A stretch of 64,000 nt of DNA from Eretmocerus hayati (lineage: Eukaryota; Arthropoda; Insecta; Hymenoptera; Aphelinidae): contig CM056741.1 in assembly GCA_029851415.1 (NCBI GenBank), forward strand, positions 164,349,685 through 164,413,684. The letters run 5' to 3'. The translations under genes and the position numbers were made by a program. The notes below the pieces were generated by a model that had not been told where the DNA came from, searched no databases, and saw only the letters and a program-made list of their open reading frames with translations. Positions 51,812-64,000 of this stretch are shown one piece after another. Positions within the stretch are counted from its first letter, which is position 1. Every line of letters starts with the position of its first letter.

Positions 51812-54800
51812 AATTATGATGCGAGTGAATTCAATGTTAAAATTCCACGCGGAAAGGACCAAAAAATTTTTTTCATATCAATTAGTGAGGACTTTTCTGC
51901 TCATTATAGACGTTGTTCTTATTCCTGTTCAGCCCAGTTCGTTGGAACCAGACGTTGACCATTATTATTAGTATTATTATCAATACTTTGAAACGAGCTT
52001 TCGAACAACCTTGACTGGATCAGAAAGTTTTCAGGAATGCAGAGTTTGTTGGAATTCATATATATTACTTGAAAAAACGATTCACGTGTGATTGATATAG
52101 AAAAATACTAGTTTTTGTTCTATTCAAAACCCGAGCAGCTTCAATTCTTATTCAGAGGCATTTTACTCGTGAAAATTATTAGAAAAGACTGCGTACGCAA
52201 TTTCGATTGAAATTTCTGAAACAATATTCACCCTTTTTTCGAACACGGTGGTAACGTATCGAGAAAGTTACTCATGCAAATACAATGTGAGTATTAGTAA
52301 TGGCAACTAATCGTGTTATACACCAAATCATAAACATTGTTCATTTTCTTCATTTTGAGATTTATTCAAATCAAACATTCAATTCCATACATGGGATTAT
52401 AAGGAAGCGTAGAATTTATAATATTCACGACAAAAAACTTGTAAAGAGTTACAGTATCGATTACAAAATCATCACACTATGCGATATACATATTACATCA
52501 TACAGTATATCTGTTTGATAACAAATTCAAATTTGTAACCATAGGCCATAAATAACATCCAAAGAATGATATGTAAAATTCAATAATTATTCATACTGAT
52601 TCTAAACAAGAGGAATCGCAAGAAACACACAGACTCCGGGGTCAAAATTTTATATTTAAAATATTCTCTCTAAAATGTTGATAATTACTTTCTTTGTCCG
52701 TGATTAGAGGTCTCTCCAGCACAATATCATTCCAATAGGACTCTTTCTAAATATTTTAAGAAAGAAAACTGTGATGATATTTTTAGTTCATAATAACATT
52801 TCGAGCAACTATAATTAAGTGAACTAGCAGTACTGTTTGCTTTTGTTACACAAAGACAATCATCTGCTGATATTTTCGGAGAAAGAAGCCAAATGAGCAA
52901 TCCGTTCATGTACATTACGATTTTTCTTTCGTCATTATTTTTCGTTAGTTAAAGTCTGATCGTCCATATTCTCTACCTGTTCTTTGGTTCAATTTTTATT
53001 ACACGTACAATTTTTTCATACCAAATATGAATTCGAATTGTTCCCATGACGTAAATTGTGAATAATGAGATTACCTCCAGTTTTAATTAATAAACCAAAG
53101 TTTCTCGTCCACTGAGTCCCAACAAGGAATGAAAGACATACACTATTTATCAAAGTCACCCATACGTATAAATTCAGAGTGTTACATTCAACGAGAACAA
53201 TATATTTTGAATTTTTAAATTGTGTTACATGAAATGCATCATCAATTCAATTTGAATAATACAGTATTGAATGCCTTGATTTTCATTATATTCGTTCGGA
53301 TTATATTGCACTGAACACTTTTTAACGGTACAATCTGTCAACTCAAAAAAATTATATTACAAATGGAAAAATCGGAAGCATTAAACCAAAATTATTATAT
53401 TCATTTCTAATTATTCCAAGCTTCAAATTCGTACGTATGTGTTTTAAATGAATTATAATTTGAGCATCAGGTCTATTCAATATGTATCGATCAATGACCA
53501 TTGTTGCAATGCTATCGTTTATAAGTGAAATTTGAAAAAGATTATTTGAAAATGATTATGGTCGAGTTTTAAAAACTAGGTGAAGAATAATTAGAGGTGA
53601 CAGACCTTGGCCTTCTGTATCTGTAAAATTTGAGGCCTTTCTTGTCGATATTGTTTGTGATTCTTCAATCAATATCTGCAATTCTCGTGTAATCATATAT
53701 AACATTCGTGTCAGTACTCAGATGAATCGGATGCTCTGGCCTTTTCTAGGAATCAAGTTAGTAGAGAAAATCGGCTATTCTCATTGAAAAAATAAAATTC
53801 CTTCGGCAATTTGACAATCAATCAAATGTACATGGAGATCTCTCATTTATTTGGATGTAATATTTTTATTATAGTAGTAAAGTACTTTCAAGGAATGATA
53901 TGTTTTTTTTCACATGTTCAACTAAGAACTCGAAGGCTTATCGTTCAGCTAATTTCTTTTGTACGCTTCACGAGACTTTGATATGTTTGCAGATTATTTC
54001 ATACATTAATCACATCGTATTTTGTATATTCATATACTCTGAATAAAATATATATACTACAGTATATAATATATATCATCGATATACCTAGTATCTTAAA
54101 TTTTACTGATATGTGTTGTATTTTTCAGTCATAATCATATTCATAGTATAAGAAGTGATGATTCTTCGATGGAAGCCATTCATCATAAACAATCGTATAA
54201 TTACTTTCAATTATCAGGCTTTCTTTTGAAATTTCATCAGAATAAAGGAACAGATATTTTTCCACGAATTGACTTATCACGAATTCAATTTTGAGTAACA
54301 AACAAAATTTGAGGAGTCACGTTCGATTCGTAAATGCCATACTTAATAATCAAGTCATCTTTTTACTCTATGATTCTGAAACTTTGCTTTCAAATGGACT
54401 TTTATATGAAAAATTCAGTACGCGGTCTTCAATTTAAATACGACTACCTCAAAACTGGTTCCATCTCAAGTGGTATATTTTAAAATGGATACCACACAAT
54501 AAATCTCGTTACACTTTGTCAACATTCCATTTGAATGTGTTTCAAGGCCTTATTAAATGCTCTAGTAAACTCTATAGCAATTTTTTAAATCCAAATCTCA
54601 CATTTTACTCAACTTTTTTAGAGCGATCCTCAAATTTTTGTATTTAGATCACGAATCGGCATTCTCCTATAGGAGTATGTTTCTACAATTTTTTAGATTT
54701 TTAAGATTGAAAGAGTCGATTGGAAAAAGAGAAATCCATACTCGAATAATTACGATTCTAAAAAATTAGCTACCACTTTGTATAATTTATCTGCTATAAT

Positions 54801-55235
54801 ATGTGGTATGATTCTCACTTTCATATTTCCTCTCGACTTTTTCACCTTTTTTTCATTACTTCTTCTGAACTTAACCTACATGGTCGAAACAAAAACTTTT
54901 CAGATCAATTATACACATATTGAGATATTTTTACCACAATAAGATCACTTTACAATCGTTATGTCCCGACAATCTTTTGTCTCTCAAAATATAGATTTTT
55001 TTTCTGTAAAGATGATGAACAGGAGACACTATCACGAGCCTAACATTTTTTTTTCAACACTAAGGATTTTTTTTGTTGAGATCAGTTGGAATGAGTTTTC
55101 CATATAAGGGCTTATTTAAATATTTAATGGCTCCTAAAGGTAGTATTTCAATTTCGGCTCTACATAAAGCAGAGAGAAATGAAAATATTTTTTTGTTTGA
55201 AAGAAGTGACAGAGACCGTTATTAGAAGGATTGCC
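51812..55235. other. No recognisable gene
   Basis: Very AT-rich DNA between the 11.2 kb element and the last exon of the neuropeptide gene. The right end should include that gene's 3' UTR. No open frame exceeds about 72 codons and none resembles a protein. No repeat structure was recognised. Confidence 0.55.
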
Positions 55236-58200
55236 TTAATAAGCAAAACCTCTTTTGTATAATCTGCTGTTCTTTCCAGTGATCCTTTTTTCACCTGACG
55301 TGTACTGAATAATTTGTTTGACTTGATCCGTTGCGACCGGTCCAATGCAAACCAACGGGTCTTTGAAGTATGAGCACACCTAATTCGGAAAGCACTTTAT
55401 TAGTTCGAGGTACTATACCAGTCAAAAAACAGGGAGGATTTTTATTGATCGAGGCGTAAAATATCAACAAAGATGTATGAGTATAGCAGATTCAACTTTA
55501 ATTATCAACTCAGTCTGATTAAGCTATATATTTTCATGCTAATCGATATATTCCTATTTAAACCCTATTCATTGCTGGTCTCGTAATGTTTCTATAATAC
55601 TATAATAATCCGACAACTAATCGCGGGAAACAGAAAACAACAGGATCACAAAATTTAGAATTTCTGATTTTTATCATTTTTTGACACACTGTGCGAGAAA
55701 GTAACTTTTCCGCACTGATTTCCCACTTTCTCTCACAGTTTGTCAAAAAATAGTATTCGATACACGGGCGTAAGAGCTATTTTTTGCATCCTCGTGTTGA
55801 TTCCGACCTTCGTCTACGGCTCAGGCCGGAAACCCAACACTCGGACGCGAAAAAAGTTTTTCCACCCTTGTATCGAATTGTACTATTTCATCAAAAAATT
55901 ACATAGAGGCTTGTAATTATTCTTATAACTATGCGTTCCTAGAACCGCCGTAAATCGATCTAATTTTTCCAGATTTTCATTATGCCTCGAACATGAGTTA
56001 TCACAAATATTGGAAATCGGGACACTTATTCCCACGCCAATGAAGTCTCTATATGCGCTACTATTCAGAAAAGATGAAAAAAGAACAAAAATTTTCAATA
56101 CTGTCTAAATACCATGTATTGTCACTTTGAGATTAGTTATTATTTGTTCTGTATCAGAAAACTTTTTCGATGCTGATAAGTGGGATCCAAAGCGAGTGGG
56201 TTTAGTCAACTACTCAACGATACAATTTTCCAAATACGAACAAACGGAGATGAATGGTGTCTCAAAAATTTTCAACATGCTATCGTGGGTTCATGACTTA
56301 TTCCTCTGGAATATTGAATTCCGCATAATATTACAGACGACTTCGTGTACCTTTCTGTAATCATTAGTTCTGTTGCCATCAAAATTCGGATGATAATTTT
56401 CATCGTTACTCTACTTATACTTGGAGTAAGGATGGTCAGAGAGAAGACATTTTGGAATTCGAACATGTTCAGATCGGTAAAAGTTGTTTTTTTTACATCA
56501 CATCCAGAATAATTCTGGCATACCCGCCCGGCAGCTCGGAACAATGACAATTGAAGATTGAAACAAAGTTTGGAACGAAAATGTATGTGAAGTACCATTT
56601 AAGGGTTCCTTTTTTTTCGCACTTTTCCTCTTCAAAAATTAGTGTTCTTTGAGATGCTGCGTTCAAACATGAGATGTGATCTATATTCTCCTAGGTTTTT
56701 TTTTACTCTTGGTCATTTTTGACAGATTTTTGCCGTTTTTACTTGTTCATGTTTCATTTCAGATATGTATGTGTATGTATGACATACATCATGATTCTCA
56801 AAAACCCCTAATTGTTCTTAGGAGGTTAGAATACCTACGAAAACATGGTGTCCATGCAGTTTCGTCGCTCAACACGCAGCATTTATGAGAACACTAATGG
56901 ACGCAAAAAAGTATGGAAGAAGGAACCCTCGCATGGCACTCTACAAACATTTTTGTTTCGAACTTCAAAGCTCTTGCCGAGACTGAAAATGTCAGCGTCC
57001 GCCAGATTTTTCTCGTATGTGGATGATTCCGCCGAAAACGAGATTTTTTGGGTCCAAAATCGTCACGAGGAGTGATTTAGGTCACAAAACTATATTTCAG
57101 ACCCAGATTAGTTTCGGTGGCTTGTTGCACTCCATTTCCACTCGTTTGGACACACAATGAAAGTATCTAGAACTACGTATTTCATAACTGGGATCGGACA
57201 AAGATATGCCAAGTTCAAGAGGTCGCAGAGGGGACGGAATTGACATTAAATATTCCCACGGCGCGGCAACTAATCGTAAACTCTTTCCGGCATAGACTGA
57301 TCTAATGCAACCAAATACAACAAGAAAAGGTGTTTTACAAAGCGATATCGTGCGCCAGGGAGGAGCATAATAACATGGGGACATAAAAGACAACAAATCT
57401 TGTACGCCATTTTGAAAACACGTGTACATGATGCACTTGGATGGGGGGATCCAATTTTCGGCTAGTGTCGCAAATGAATGAGGTATATTTGGATATTTAG
57501 GATGACAACCTCATTGGTTAGAAAGGTCTCGTACACAATCGAGGACTGCAGATGAGCTAATTAGTGCTGTGCGAGCAGTTTTAGTGCAAAACCATCTTCA
57601 AAATGTCTCGACTCGCAAAGTGGTGCATTCTATTGTTTGAAGTATTACAAATCCAAGTACATAGCTACATTATAGAGGTTTTTGACTCGGCATAGGCGTT
57701 GCAGTGAATGCAGGAGTCGAAGGTAGGTTGTCTACAGGGGACGGAATCGACATTTTGACTCTTTATCAAGCACTACAAAATACGGGGGCGTTAGAATCGC
57801 CTCAAAAACTACTACTATCGTTGCGCACCGATAGAATTTACACCCCAGAAAATTGTTACTATGCACATCCCAACCTTTAAAAACTTGTGAGAACTTGGAA
57901 CACGGAAAATCCCAATTTCGACGAAATCACTCTTGTACTCTCCGCCGGAATCGGTGAAAATCGCTCCCAACTCACTGATTCACAATGAATTTCACTGCGA
58001 ATCAGTGCATATGCACTGAAAATCAGTGGTTGGGAGCGATTTTCACTGATTCCGGCGGAGAGAGTATGTACGTGAAAACACAACTATTTTCCACTGCGGA
58101 CATTTTGAAATTCCAAAACTCCCATTTTTCAGTCTATCCTATCAAAATGGTATAGGTATGAATGTGTCCTACAGCTTAGAACAAAAAGGGCAAAGGAAAA

Positions 58201-61200
58201 AAATTAGCCCAATAAAACAAAAAAAGATGTATAAACCAGATTTTCCACCGTAGTGCTCGAAATGAAGGATTTTGCCCAAACACTCTTCCGATCCAAATAC
58301 TCAATTCATTGCACAGAATGTTATGCAACAATGTATTAGTGAATATTTACAGGGATTCCAATACAGCATCATACAGAAATAAGGTCAGTGTACCCAACTT
58401 GCCCCCATTAAGCCATTTTCTTAATAATTCTGGCTAATCTCAATATTTTCCAACGCACTTCAACTCATTTTGAAGCTTGTCTCAAGACCTTTAAAATGAG
58501 CTAAGATACGACCAATTTGGATGAAATGGAGCCGAACTGTTTGAATTCTCCCAAAAGGTGATTTTTGAGAGTTTACAAAAGTGTGTACCCAACTTGCCCC
58601 CATCATTTAAAACAATGTAAATCGGCGATGAAGTGAATAAAATCGCTTTGATCCGTTTTGATCACCGTGCAGCGACATTTGTAGCTTTGAACTGGCCCAA
58701 GACATCGTTTCCGACCTATTTTGACGTGATAAACACGTTCTGAGTGGTAAAAAAAAGCCATACTGCACGCCTTTCCGAGATAACCATATGGGGGCATGTT
58801 GGGTACACTCCGATGTCGGCCTTCTTGATTCTCAAACCATCTTCGTGTTTTGTATATAAAATCGCTCCAAATCAGAGTTCTGCAACCTTGAAGAGCGGAT
58901 TTTGAAGGTCTTGAGACAAGGAATCAAATGCGCTAAGGTACGTCAAGATTGGTCGAATAAAAATAAATTGGCACCGGTTTTAGTGAACGTGATTTCCTCC
59001 TTGATTTCTTAGCCGTGCAAACATGAAAAATGGAAAACTCACTTTATATTTTCTGGAGAATGCAGAAATGATCCGGGGTCGTTGAAAACTACGCATTTTC
59101 TCATATTTTAACATAACAAACGTAAAAAAAAATTGCGGGAAGGTCAACGAGCGCCCATTCCTGAGATCGGCATATGGGGGCAAGTTGGGTACAGAGGCAA
59201 GTTGGGTACACTTACCTTACTTCAAACTGTACACTTTACATCCGTATTCAAATTATAATGATAAGAACGAGCTCCTGCTTCATCGCAAATTCTTTGAAAC
59301 CAGCAATAATTTTGAAAACTTTGAATACGCCGACGAATCCCTCATAAACTTTCCAAATTCAAAAAAATTCAAAATGCCCAGAGATTTCCAATAGCTCCAA
59401 TCAAATTTAAAAGTTCGAAAACTCACCCTCCGAGGAGTTTGACGATGTCGTCGTTGCAATTGACAGCAGAGACCTCGACCGATGTCACACTCGCTCGACA
59501 TGCTGCACAGCTCATCTGCAAAGGCAGAGCAAAAAAAAACAATCGCAATTCGGAAATCGAAAAACGAGGTAATAAAAGAATTTTAGAACTTACTGTATTG
59601 CTTGTTTGCCGTGATTGGCGGCTGGCATGAAAAGCTGTCACTGCCCGCAACTTCGGCGCAAACAAGCCCTGTCTCGCAATCGTTGTCCCTTCTGCAAAGC
59701 TCACCCTTCTTCAATCCGTAGATAAACATGCAGTGACCCTCTGGCCAATCTGTACAAAAATAATACCATTCATGGATATTCATATATGCTGTATATACCT
59801 GTGTTCAATCTGATCGATTGCACTGTTTCTTGTCTGTTACAATTTTTTGAATATTTGAATTTTTCCCTGGTGGAGTTAGATCTCTATAGCGTATGCCCAC
59901 ATAAAAAAAGAAGATAAGGGTTTCAGTACTTTATGGATTCTGATCTACATAAAAAACATGGCCATTCGTAACTGCTTATTTATTCGAAATCGCGTGCAAT
60001 CGATGCCACGACATTTCAGTCCTTGTAAGCTTATAAAAATATGCGTCAAACGAGGAAATTGCTTTCGTGTGTATTTCATTGGGCCTGAACGCCTCGTAAC
60101 AGTTGTAAAAACTATGAAAATCGAATCTAAAGGGTTATCAATTATTCGGAAATGACTGAGAATCGCGAAAAAATTGAATGAAAACACATCGACCGATGGT
60201 TCCTTTTTGACGTGACGGAGTTTAATTCATTTATGAATGAATAACTGTTACATAGTCCTTATCTTATACTCTTTGCTCACTTTTCTAATTGAGTCCTATC
60301 CATTTAATTAGAGTACCTAATCAGCTGATTGAATATAACTTGCTGTTTAAATTGTTCAAAATATGGAATGATTTTTCCTGTCGATTGCCACAATGTGGTC
60401 TCGAGATGTCACGTGATCAACTTTGCGGAGGGAATTCCGATGTACTCCTAATTTCCCAGAGGGTTAAAATGAATATTGTTCAACTTCCGCAAGTATACGC
60501 TGTGCATAAGTAATTCATATTAGGATCATGTCTGCTTTGAGATGTCAAAAATCTAATTACACACTCTTTGTAAGTTAATTGAATTTTGATCTCAAACTAT
60601 ACTTTGCGTTCATACTTGTTACCCGTATCACCTACAAAGGACTAAATTCCAGGATATTAGTTCGCGGTGAAGGAAAATGAGGAGATGAAAGCGATACGAT
60701 TATGCGATAATGGGTTGGAAATTTTTGATCGTAAAAGAATTTTTGATTTTTTTTCTCCACGCTGTTGCTCTAACAATTAACTCCTTTTGATCGTGAATAC
60801 CCGACCTCGTTCATGGTAAATTTCATTGAATATCCCTGAAAATATTGGCTAATCTAAGTTATATACCTTCATCAGAGTTGATGCATACAGAAGCAGGACA
60901 GCAGTCTTCGTTGGTGCTGCAACGTTTTTCCAAGCATGGTTCATCCGCTCCATCATCAAGACTATTATCGCCGAACGAAGCACCGTGCTGCATTTAGGGA
61001 AAATTGAATCTGTCAGTTTTGTAAAGTCTGGATGATGGGCAAAGTATACAACTAATATTTAGCTATTTCATCTACACATAATTTATCGAAAATTTTCATA
61101 TTTATGTGAGATGACTTCTACATATAAAAAGAGCTCGGTGACCCTGCATCCTTCAAAATAAGAATGAAATTAAATAAAAAGCATTATAAACCCGCCAACT

Positions 61201-62926
61201 CAACTTTGTCCGATTACAGAGCTCTGTGAACCTGTTTTTTCGAATTTTTATCTTGGTTATAAACTAGACTCCCGCATTCTGGCAAACGCGTCTATCAATA
61301 TGTATATTGAGGTAAAATCTCTCATGTCTTATCCTCTACATCATTGGCAAAGAAAATCACCGGGGGAGATGGTTATCATGGGAAGATTTTTCAAGATAAT
61401 GCAAGTCAGTAAAGTTTCAAAATGGAAATCCGCGCGTCCCATCGATGAGACCCGCGGCTTAACATGTCGGAGTAAACATGTTAATCAGCTTATTAAATTC
61501 GTTCAATTATTCAGATGTCAGTCTCGAAATATCATCAGGTCCTATAAAACTGACAATTTATCAAATTTATAGGACAAAAAAATCTCTGATGAACGAGCAT
61601 GTACGAGAGATTTAGGCTCGGAATGCCTTGCATTAAATCAATTCGTATAATAATGTGATGACTCTGAAAATCAATCCACGTTTCGTCAAAGCAAAGAACG
61701 GAAGGATAGCCAAAAAGTTCAGGTTTTCTGGCAATCAATGCACAAAACACGTAATTCCGGATGTTGACGCATTCAATCAACCGTGCTGAAGGGACTTTTT
61801 TTTATTTTCGGAAATAAAACAGACTATTCTTTAGCTTGTATACTATATACACATGGCTTGGTCGAACCAGATATACTAGTTCTACTTCTACGCGAACAAA
61901 GCTATAAAAATTCTCCAGAATGTATATTTCCCATTCGTAACAATTTAGAGACACAATTGCAGGAGATTGCACAAAGGAAAGAATTGCGAATTTTTGCTGA
62001 TGACGTAGAAAACGACGTATTTTCCTGTGGGATGGATATAGATCTATACCTACATTCGCATTTGAATGGTTGTGCAGAAAGATATGAAAAAGCTATTTGA
62101 TTTACAATCGTAATCATCATGTATACGTTGGAGCATAAAACTTTACTTGAAAATGGTCGTAATGTAAGAAAACTTGGTAGACTTTGAGAGAATCAACGAT
62201 GAGTTTTACAATTTTAATCAATTTTGATAAGCTGTTTGAGGTATATTTCGTCGATAACCGTATAGATGAGCAAAACTGCACCCTCGAGGATTGAGAAAGA
62301 TGAAATGTTTATACCCGGACGTTTCATTTTCAGGATTTAATCTTCCTCAACACCCGATAGCGGGAAAATGAAACAACTTTCTAAACAAGATTCAACTCGT
62401 CAAATTGGCTCACAATATTAGTCCCGCCGTCAATTTTCTCATCCGCCCCCCTTCCCTATTATTACAGAATTTTTAATGAGTTGTGCTATCTCGGAAAAGC
62501 TAGGATTTAGAGGAAGGTCATGGATTGAAATGAAAGCGTTCAAAATTTAAGAGTAGGCGTTCGTTATTGCACTCGACGTGCAAAATGTCACTCTGAAAAC
62601 GTGAAGGCTCCCACGCGTACCACTTCTCTCATTTCTTATTCATGTGGCTTTTTCCGAAACTCGAGCCTCAGAATTCCTAATTTTCACCCATGGGTGACTC
62701 GCAGGCTTTTCACATCGTACCCTCAATCCAAAGATAACAAGCCAAGTAGAGAATAGCTTACAGGAAGAAATGCGGATGATCTGCCGGGAAAACCTCCGTG
62801 ACCCCCATATCCCATGTTAGATAGCATTTCTGGACTAAATCGGTTGAAAAGTCCTCCCCAAGCTTCTACTCCAATACTCAAACTGCTCGCGAGTGCGACC
62901 AGTGCTATCAAAGCGCACGTACTCAT
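55236..62926 (-). CDS. ITG-like: ITG-like / prohormone-3 neuropeptide precursor
   Basis: A secreted, cysteine-rich insect prohormone. Coding exons on the minus strand: 62926-62762 (exon itself from 62999), 60987-60867, 59749-59594, 59515-59427 and 55379-55236. Junction phases are 0, 1, 1 and 0 and all agree, giving 224 residues. Residues 1-22 are a signal peptide (MSTCALIALVALASSLSIGV, EA). Next come WGGLFNRFSPEMLSNMGYGG and then disulphide-rich segments (CLEKRCSTNEDCCPASVC, GELCRRDNDCETGLVC, CSMSSECDIGRGLCCQLQRR, VCSYFKDPLVCIG) with dickkopf/colipase-like cysteine spacing. Near the end, dibasic EKR and KR bracket ITGKNSRLY, the expected ITG peptide, followed by GFAY and TAA. An alternative upstream in-frame ATG lies at 62980, but starting there would put 18 polar residues before the signal peptide. 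A 5' UTR intron is implied by the TATGTTTACAG acceptor at 63000. The fourth intron is about 4 kb and holds several MITE-like repeats. Confidence 0.92.
55675..55750. repeat. Small hairpin in prohormone intron
   Basis: TTTTTTGACA...CTGTGCGAGAAAGT at the left pairs with ACTTTCTCTCACAG...TGTCAAAAAA at the right. Stem about 25 bp, loop about 20. It abuts a second inverted repeat (55749-55887). Probably MITE debris. Confidence 0.6.
55749..55887. repeat. Inverted-repeat element (MITE-like)
   Basis: The ends AATAGTATTCGATACACGGG and CCCTTGTATCGAATTGTACTATT-type complement (shown in part) pair with few mismatches, about 140 bp overall. A GC-richer core holds GGCCGGAAACCC. Non-coding, within the prohormone intron. 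Confidence 0.6.
57934..58069. repeat. Hairpin MITE in prohormone intron
   Basis: The arm TACTCTCCGCCGGAATC, then GTGAAAATCGCTCCCAAC and CACTGATT, pairs with its complement at 58010-58069. The stem is about 48 bp, around a loop with further CACTGATT/AATCAGTG and GTGCATATGCAC palindromes. Non-coding. Confidence 0.75.
58380..59219. mobile_element. Non-autonomous DNA transposon with TA target duplication
   Basis: Left end AGGTCAGTGTACCCAACTTG (from 58382) and right end complement of AGGTAAGTGTACCCAACTTG (to 59217), with TA outside both (58380-58381 and 59218-59219). The word TACCCAACTTGCCCCCAT or its complement recurs inside near 58590, 58785 and 59175-59205. No transposase is encoded. It lies in the fourth prohormone intron, about 200 bases from the exon at 59427. 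Confidence 0.75.
61535..61780 (-). pseudogene. Possible transposase fragment with DETW motif
   Basis: The 81-codon minus-strand frame includes ARKPELFGYPSVLCFDETWI followed by DFQSHH. It resembles from memory the GRPIVYLDETWV-x(3)H segment around the second catalytic Asp of DDE transposase-like proteins in insects. Nothing recognisable flanks it. It lies in the first prohormone intron. It could be chance. Confidence 0.25.
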
Positions 62927-62999
62927 CTTTCTAGACGAGTGCCGCTGCTGCTCGATACTTCCTACGTGGTTGCTGAACATCTTAGTTATATCAAAGCTC

Positions 63000-64000
63000 C
63001 TGTAAACATAAAAAGTTAAGGACATATTGGTAAAGCTTCTAGATTGATATTATTGAATAATGTCACATTTTGCAACTCAAAATTCAGATTTAGACCCTGA
63101 CATGAATAGTGAGGGTAATGTTTAACCAACGATACTCACTCACCTATTGAGTAACGAATTATCACTAAAAATGAGAAAGTTATGTAAAATGCTAAGAGCA
63201 CGTCCGAAATTGATTCCAGGTTGCTCTGCTCCGGCCAAAATTTTGGGGAAAAATGTCAACAAAAATAAATTGATGTAATAGCCAAGAATGACTATGCATC
63301 AATTTATCTGGGCGAAAACAAATTTTTTATTAGTTTATGACGGAAATGGGCCAAATCTGCGTGGGGGAGTTTTCACGTCAAGTCCATTATTTTTGCGGGC
63401 GATTTTATGAGTAAAATGTCAGTTCCGTAGACTTAGAAGCTGTTCCCTGGATAAGGGTGATTCCCACGACTCGTTAAAATTCTGCCTACAGGAATAATGG
63501 AATTTGAATCTCTTTGCACGTATCCAGTGACGGCTCAGATAACTTTTCATGACTGAAATAGCACGTCATTTTTTTCGAGGGGATCTGTGGGAAGTGGAAA
63601 AGACATTCTGATACGGTCAAAAGTAGATTGTGCTAAGCTTTAATGTTCAAAATTGGAGGAAACCGTTCGAATGCTTTATCCAATATTTCACTGAAAAATT
63701 GACTCAACTACCATGTATTTCAGTGGAAAGTTGACTCAATTACCATGGGAATGAGCCTCCCAAGTTCACGTAGAATTTGCTAACTCGTCCAATGAGAGTA
63801 AAACTATTGGCGTTCTTGATACCTTTGTTGGCATCAAGAGCTCAAGGAAATGATGATTTTGCGAGCAAATCCGCTCAAAATAGTGGATTTCACACCGAGA
63901 TCATGAGGTTGTAACTCGCTTCTGAGCGATTGGTTTTTGACTCATGCCTCAGGCGAGGATCGAAATAGTCGCTCGGAAGCGGGGATCCCCATGATCGAGG
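63000..64000. other. Prohormone 5' region, no gene recognised
   Basis: A strong acceptor (TATGTTTACAG) at 63000 shows that transcription starts further upstream on the minus strand. The 5' UTR exon is not identifiable. A near-direct repeat of TTGACTCAA(C/T)TACCATG occurs near 63700-63740. Otherwise nothing was seen. Confidence 0.45.

Noticed and set aside
59423..59704. 93-codon minus-strand frame across the prohormone exons
   Set aside because: It runs through an intron in a different frame. The spliced exon 59515-59427 gives the conserved cysteine pattern.
61783..62100. 105-codon plus-strand frame
   Set aside because: It starts from a weak context inside a prohormone intron, with no recognisable domain. 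Kept only as a possible fragment of unknown origin.

Overview
The window is animal nuclear DNA, almost certainly insect. It is AT-rich, its genes are split by GT–AG introns, and it carries an Abl interactor, a phosphopantetheinyl transferase and an ITG-like/prohormone-3 neuropeptide precursor. A hymenopteran is my best guess, from remembered resemblance of the prohormone-3 protein to the honey bee one; no search was possible. No bacterial features, CRISPR array or confident tRNA gene was seen.

Host genes. (1) On the minus strand between 21830 and 5106 lie exons of a nuclear-type protein with a methyl-CpG-binding (MBD) domain (21830-19482), then exons of an F-box/leucine-rich-repeat protein (10970-5106). 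Splice phases are consistent inside each block. Two small candidate exons near 15.0 and 14.3 kb fit the phase leaving the MBD block, so I favour one long gene, but the link is not closed. (2) Divergently from it, 23390-24226 (+) encodes an AASDHPPT-type 4'-phosphopantetheinyl transferase in one exon. (3) 25612-27541 (+) encodes Abl interactor (Abi), four coding exons ending in SH3. (4) 62926-55236 (-) encodes the ITG-like/prohormone-3 precursor, five coding exons. All its splice junctions, and all those within the two minus-strand blocks, were read from the sequence and keep frame.

Mobile DNA. The 28-52 kb interval is nearly all transposable elements, mostly with boundaries resolved to the base: a TA-flanked non-autonomous element (28960-30016); a foldback element with ~740 bp arms containing ~168 bp tandem repeats around a decayed protein gene (30028-32494); another foldback (33862-34708); a young, internally deleted Copia element with identical ATATG target duplications (36261-39423); a TTAA-flanked MITE (39745-40136); and an 11.2 kb LTR element with no recognisable coding capacity, flanked by ATCAC (40590-51811). 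Inside the last are a 1.3 kb inverted duplication, a 2.35 kb direct duplication, a solo LTR and a retroposed poly(A)-tailed sequence. Smaller palindromic elements sit in introns and intergenic DNA. A 0.33 kb piece of the Abi 3' region recurs in inverted orientation 5.5 kb away.

Remaining stretches (1-4.7, 10.97-19.5, 28.1-28.96, 32.5-33.5, 34.7-36.3, 51.8-55.2, 63-64 kb) hold no gene I can support. Most open frames there are short, lack family resemblance and are probably chance.
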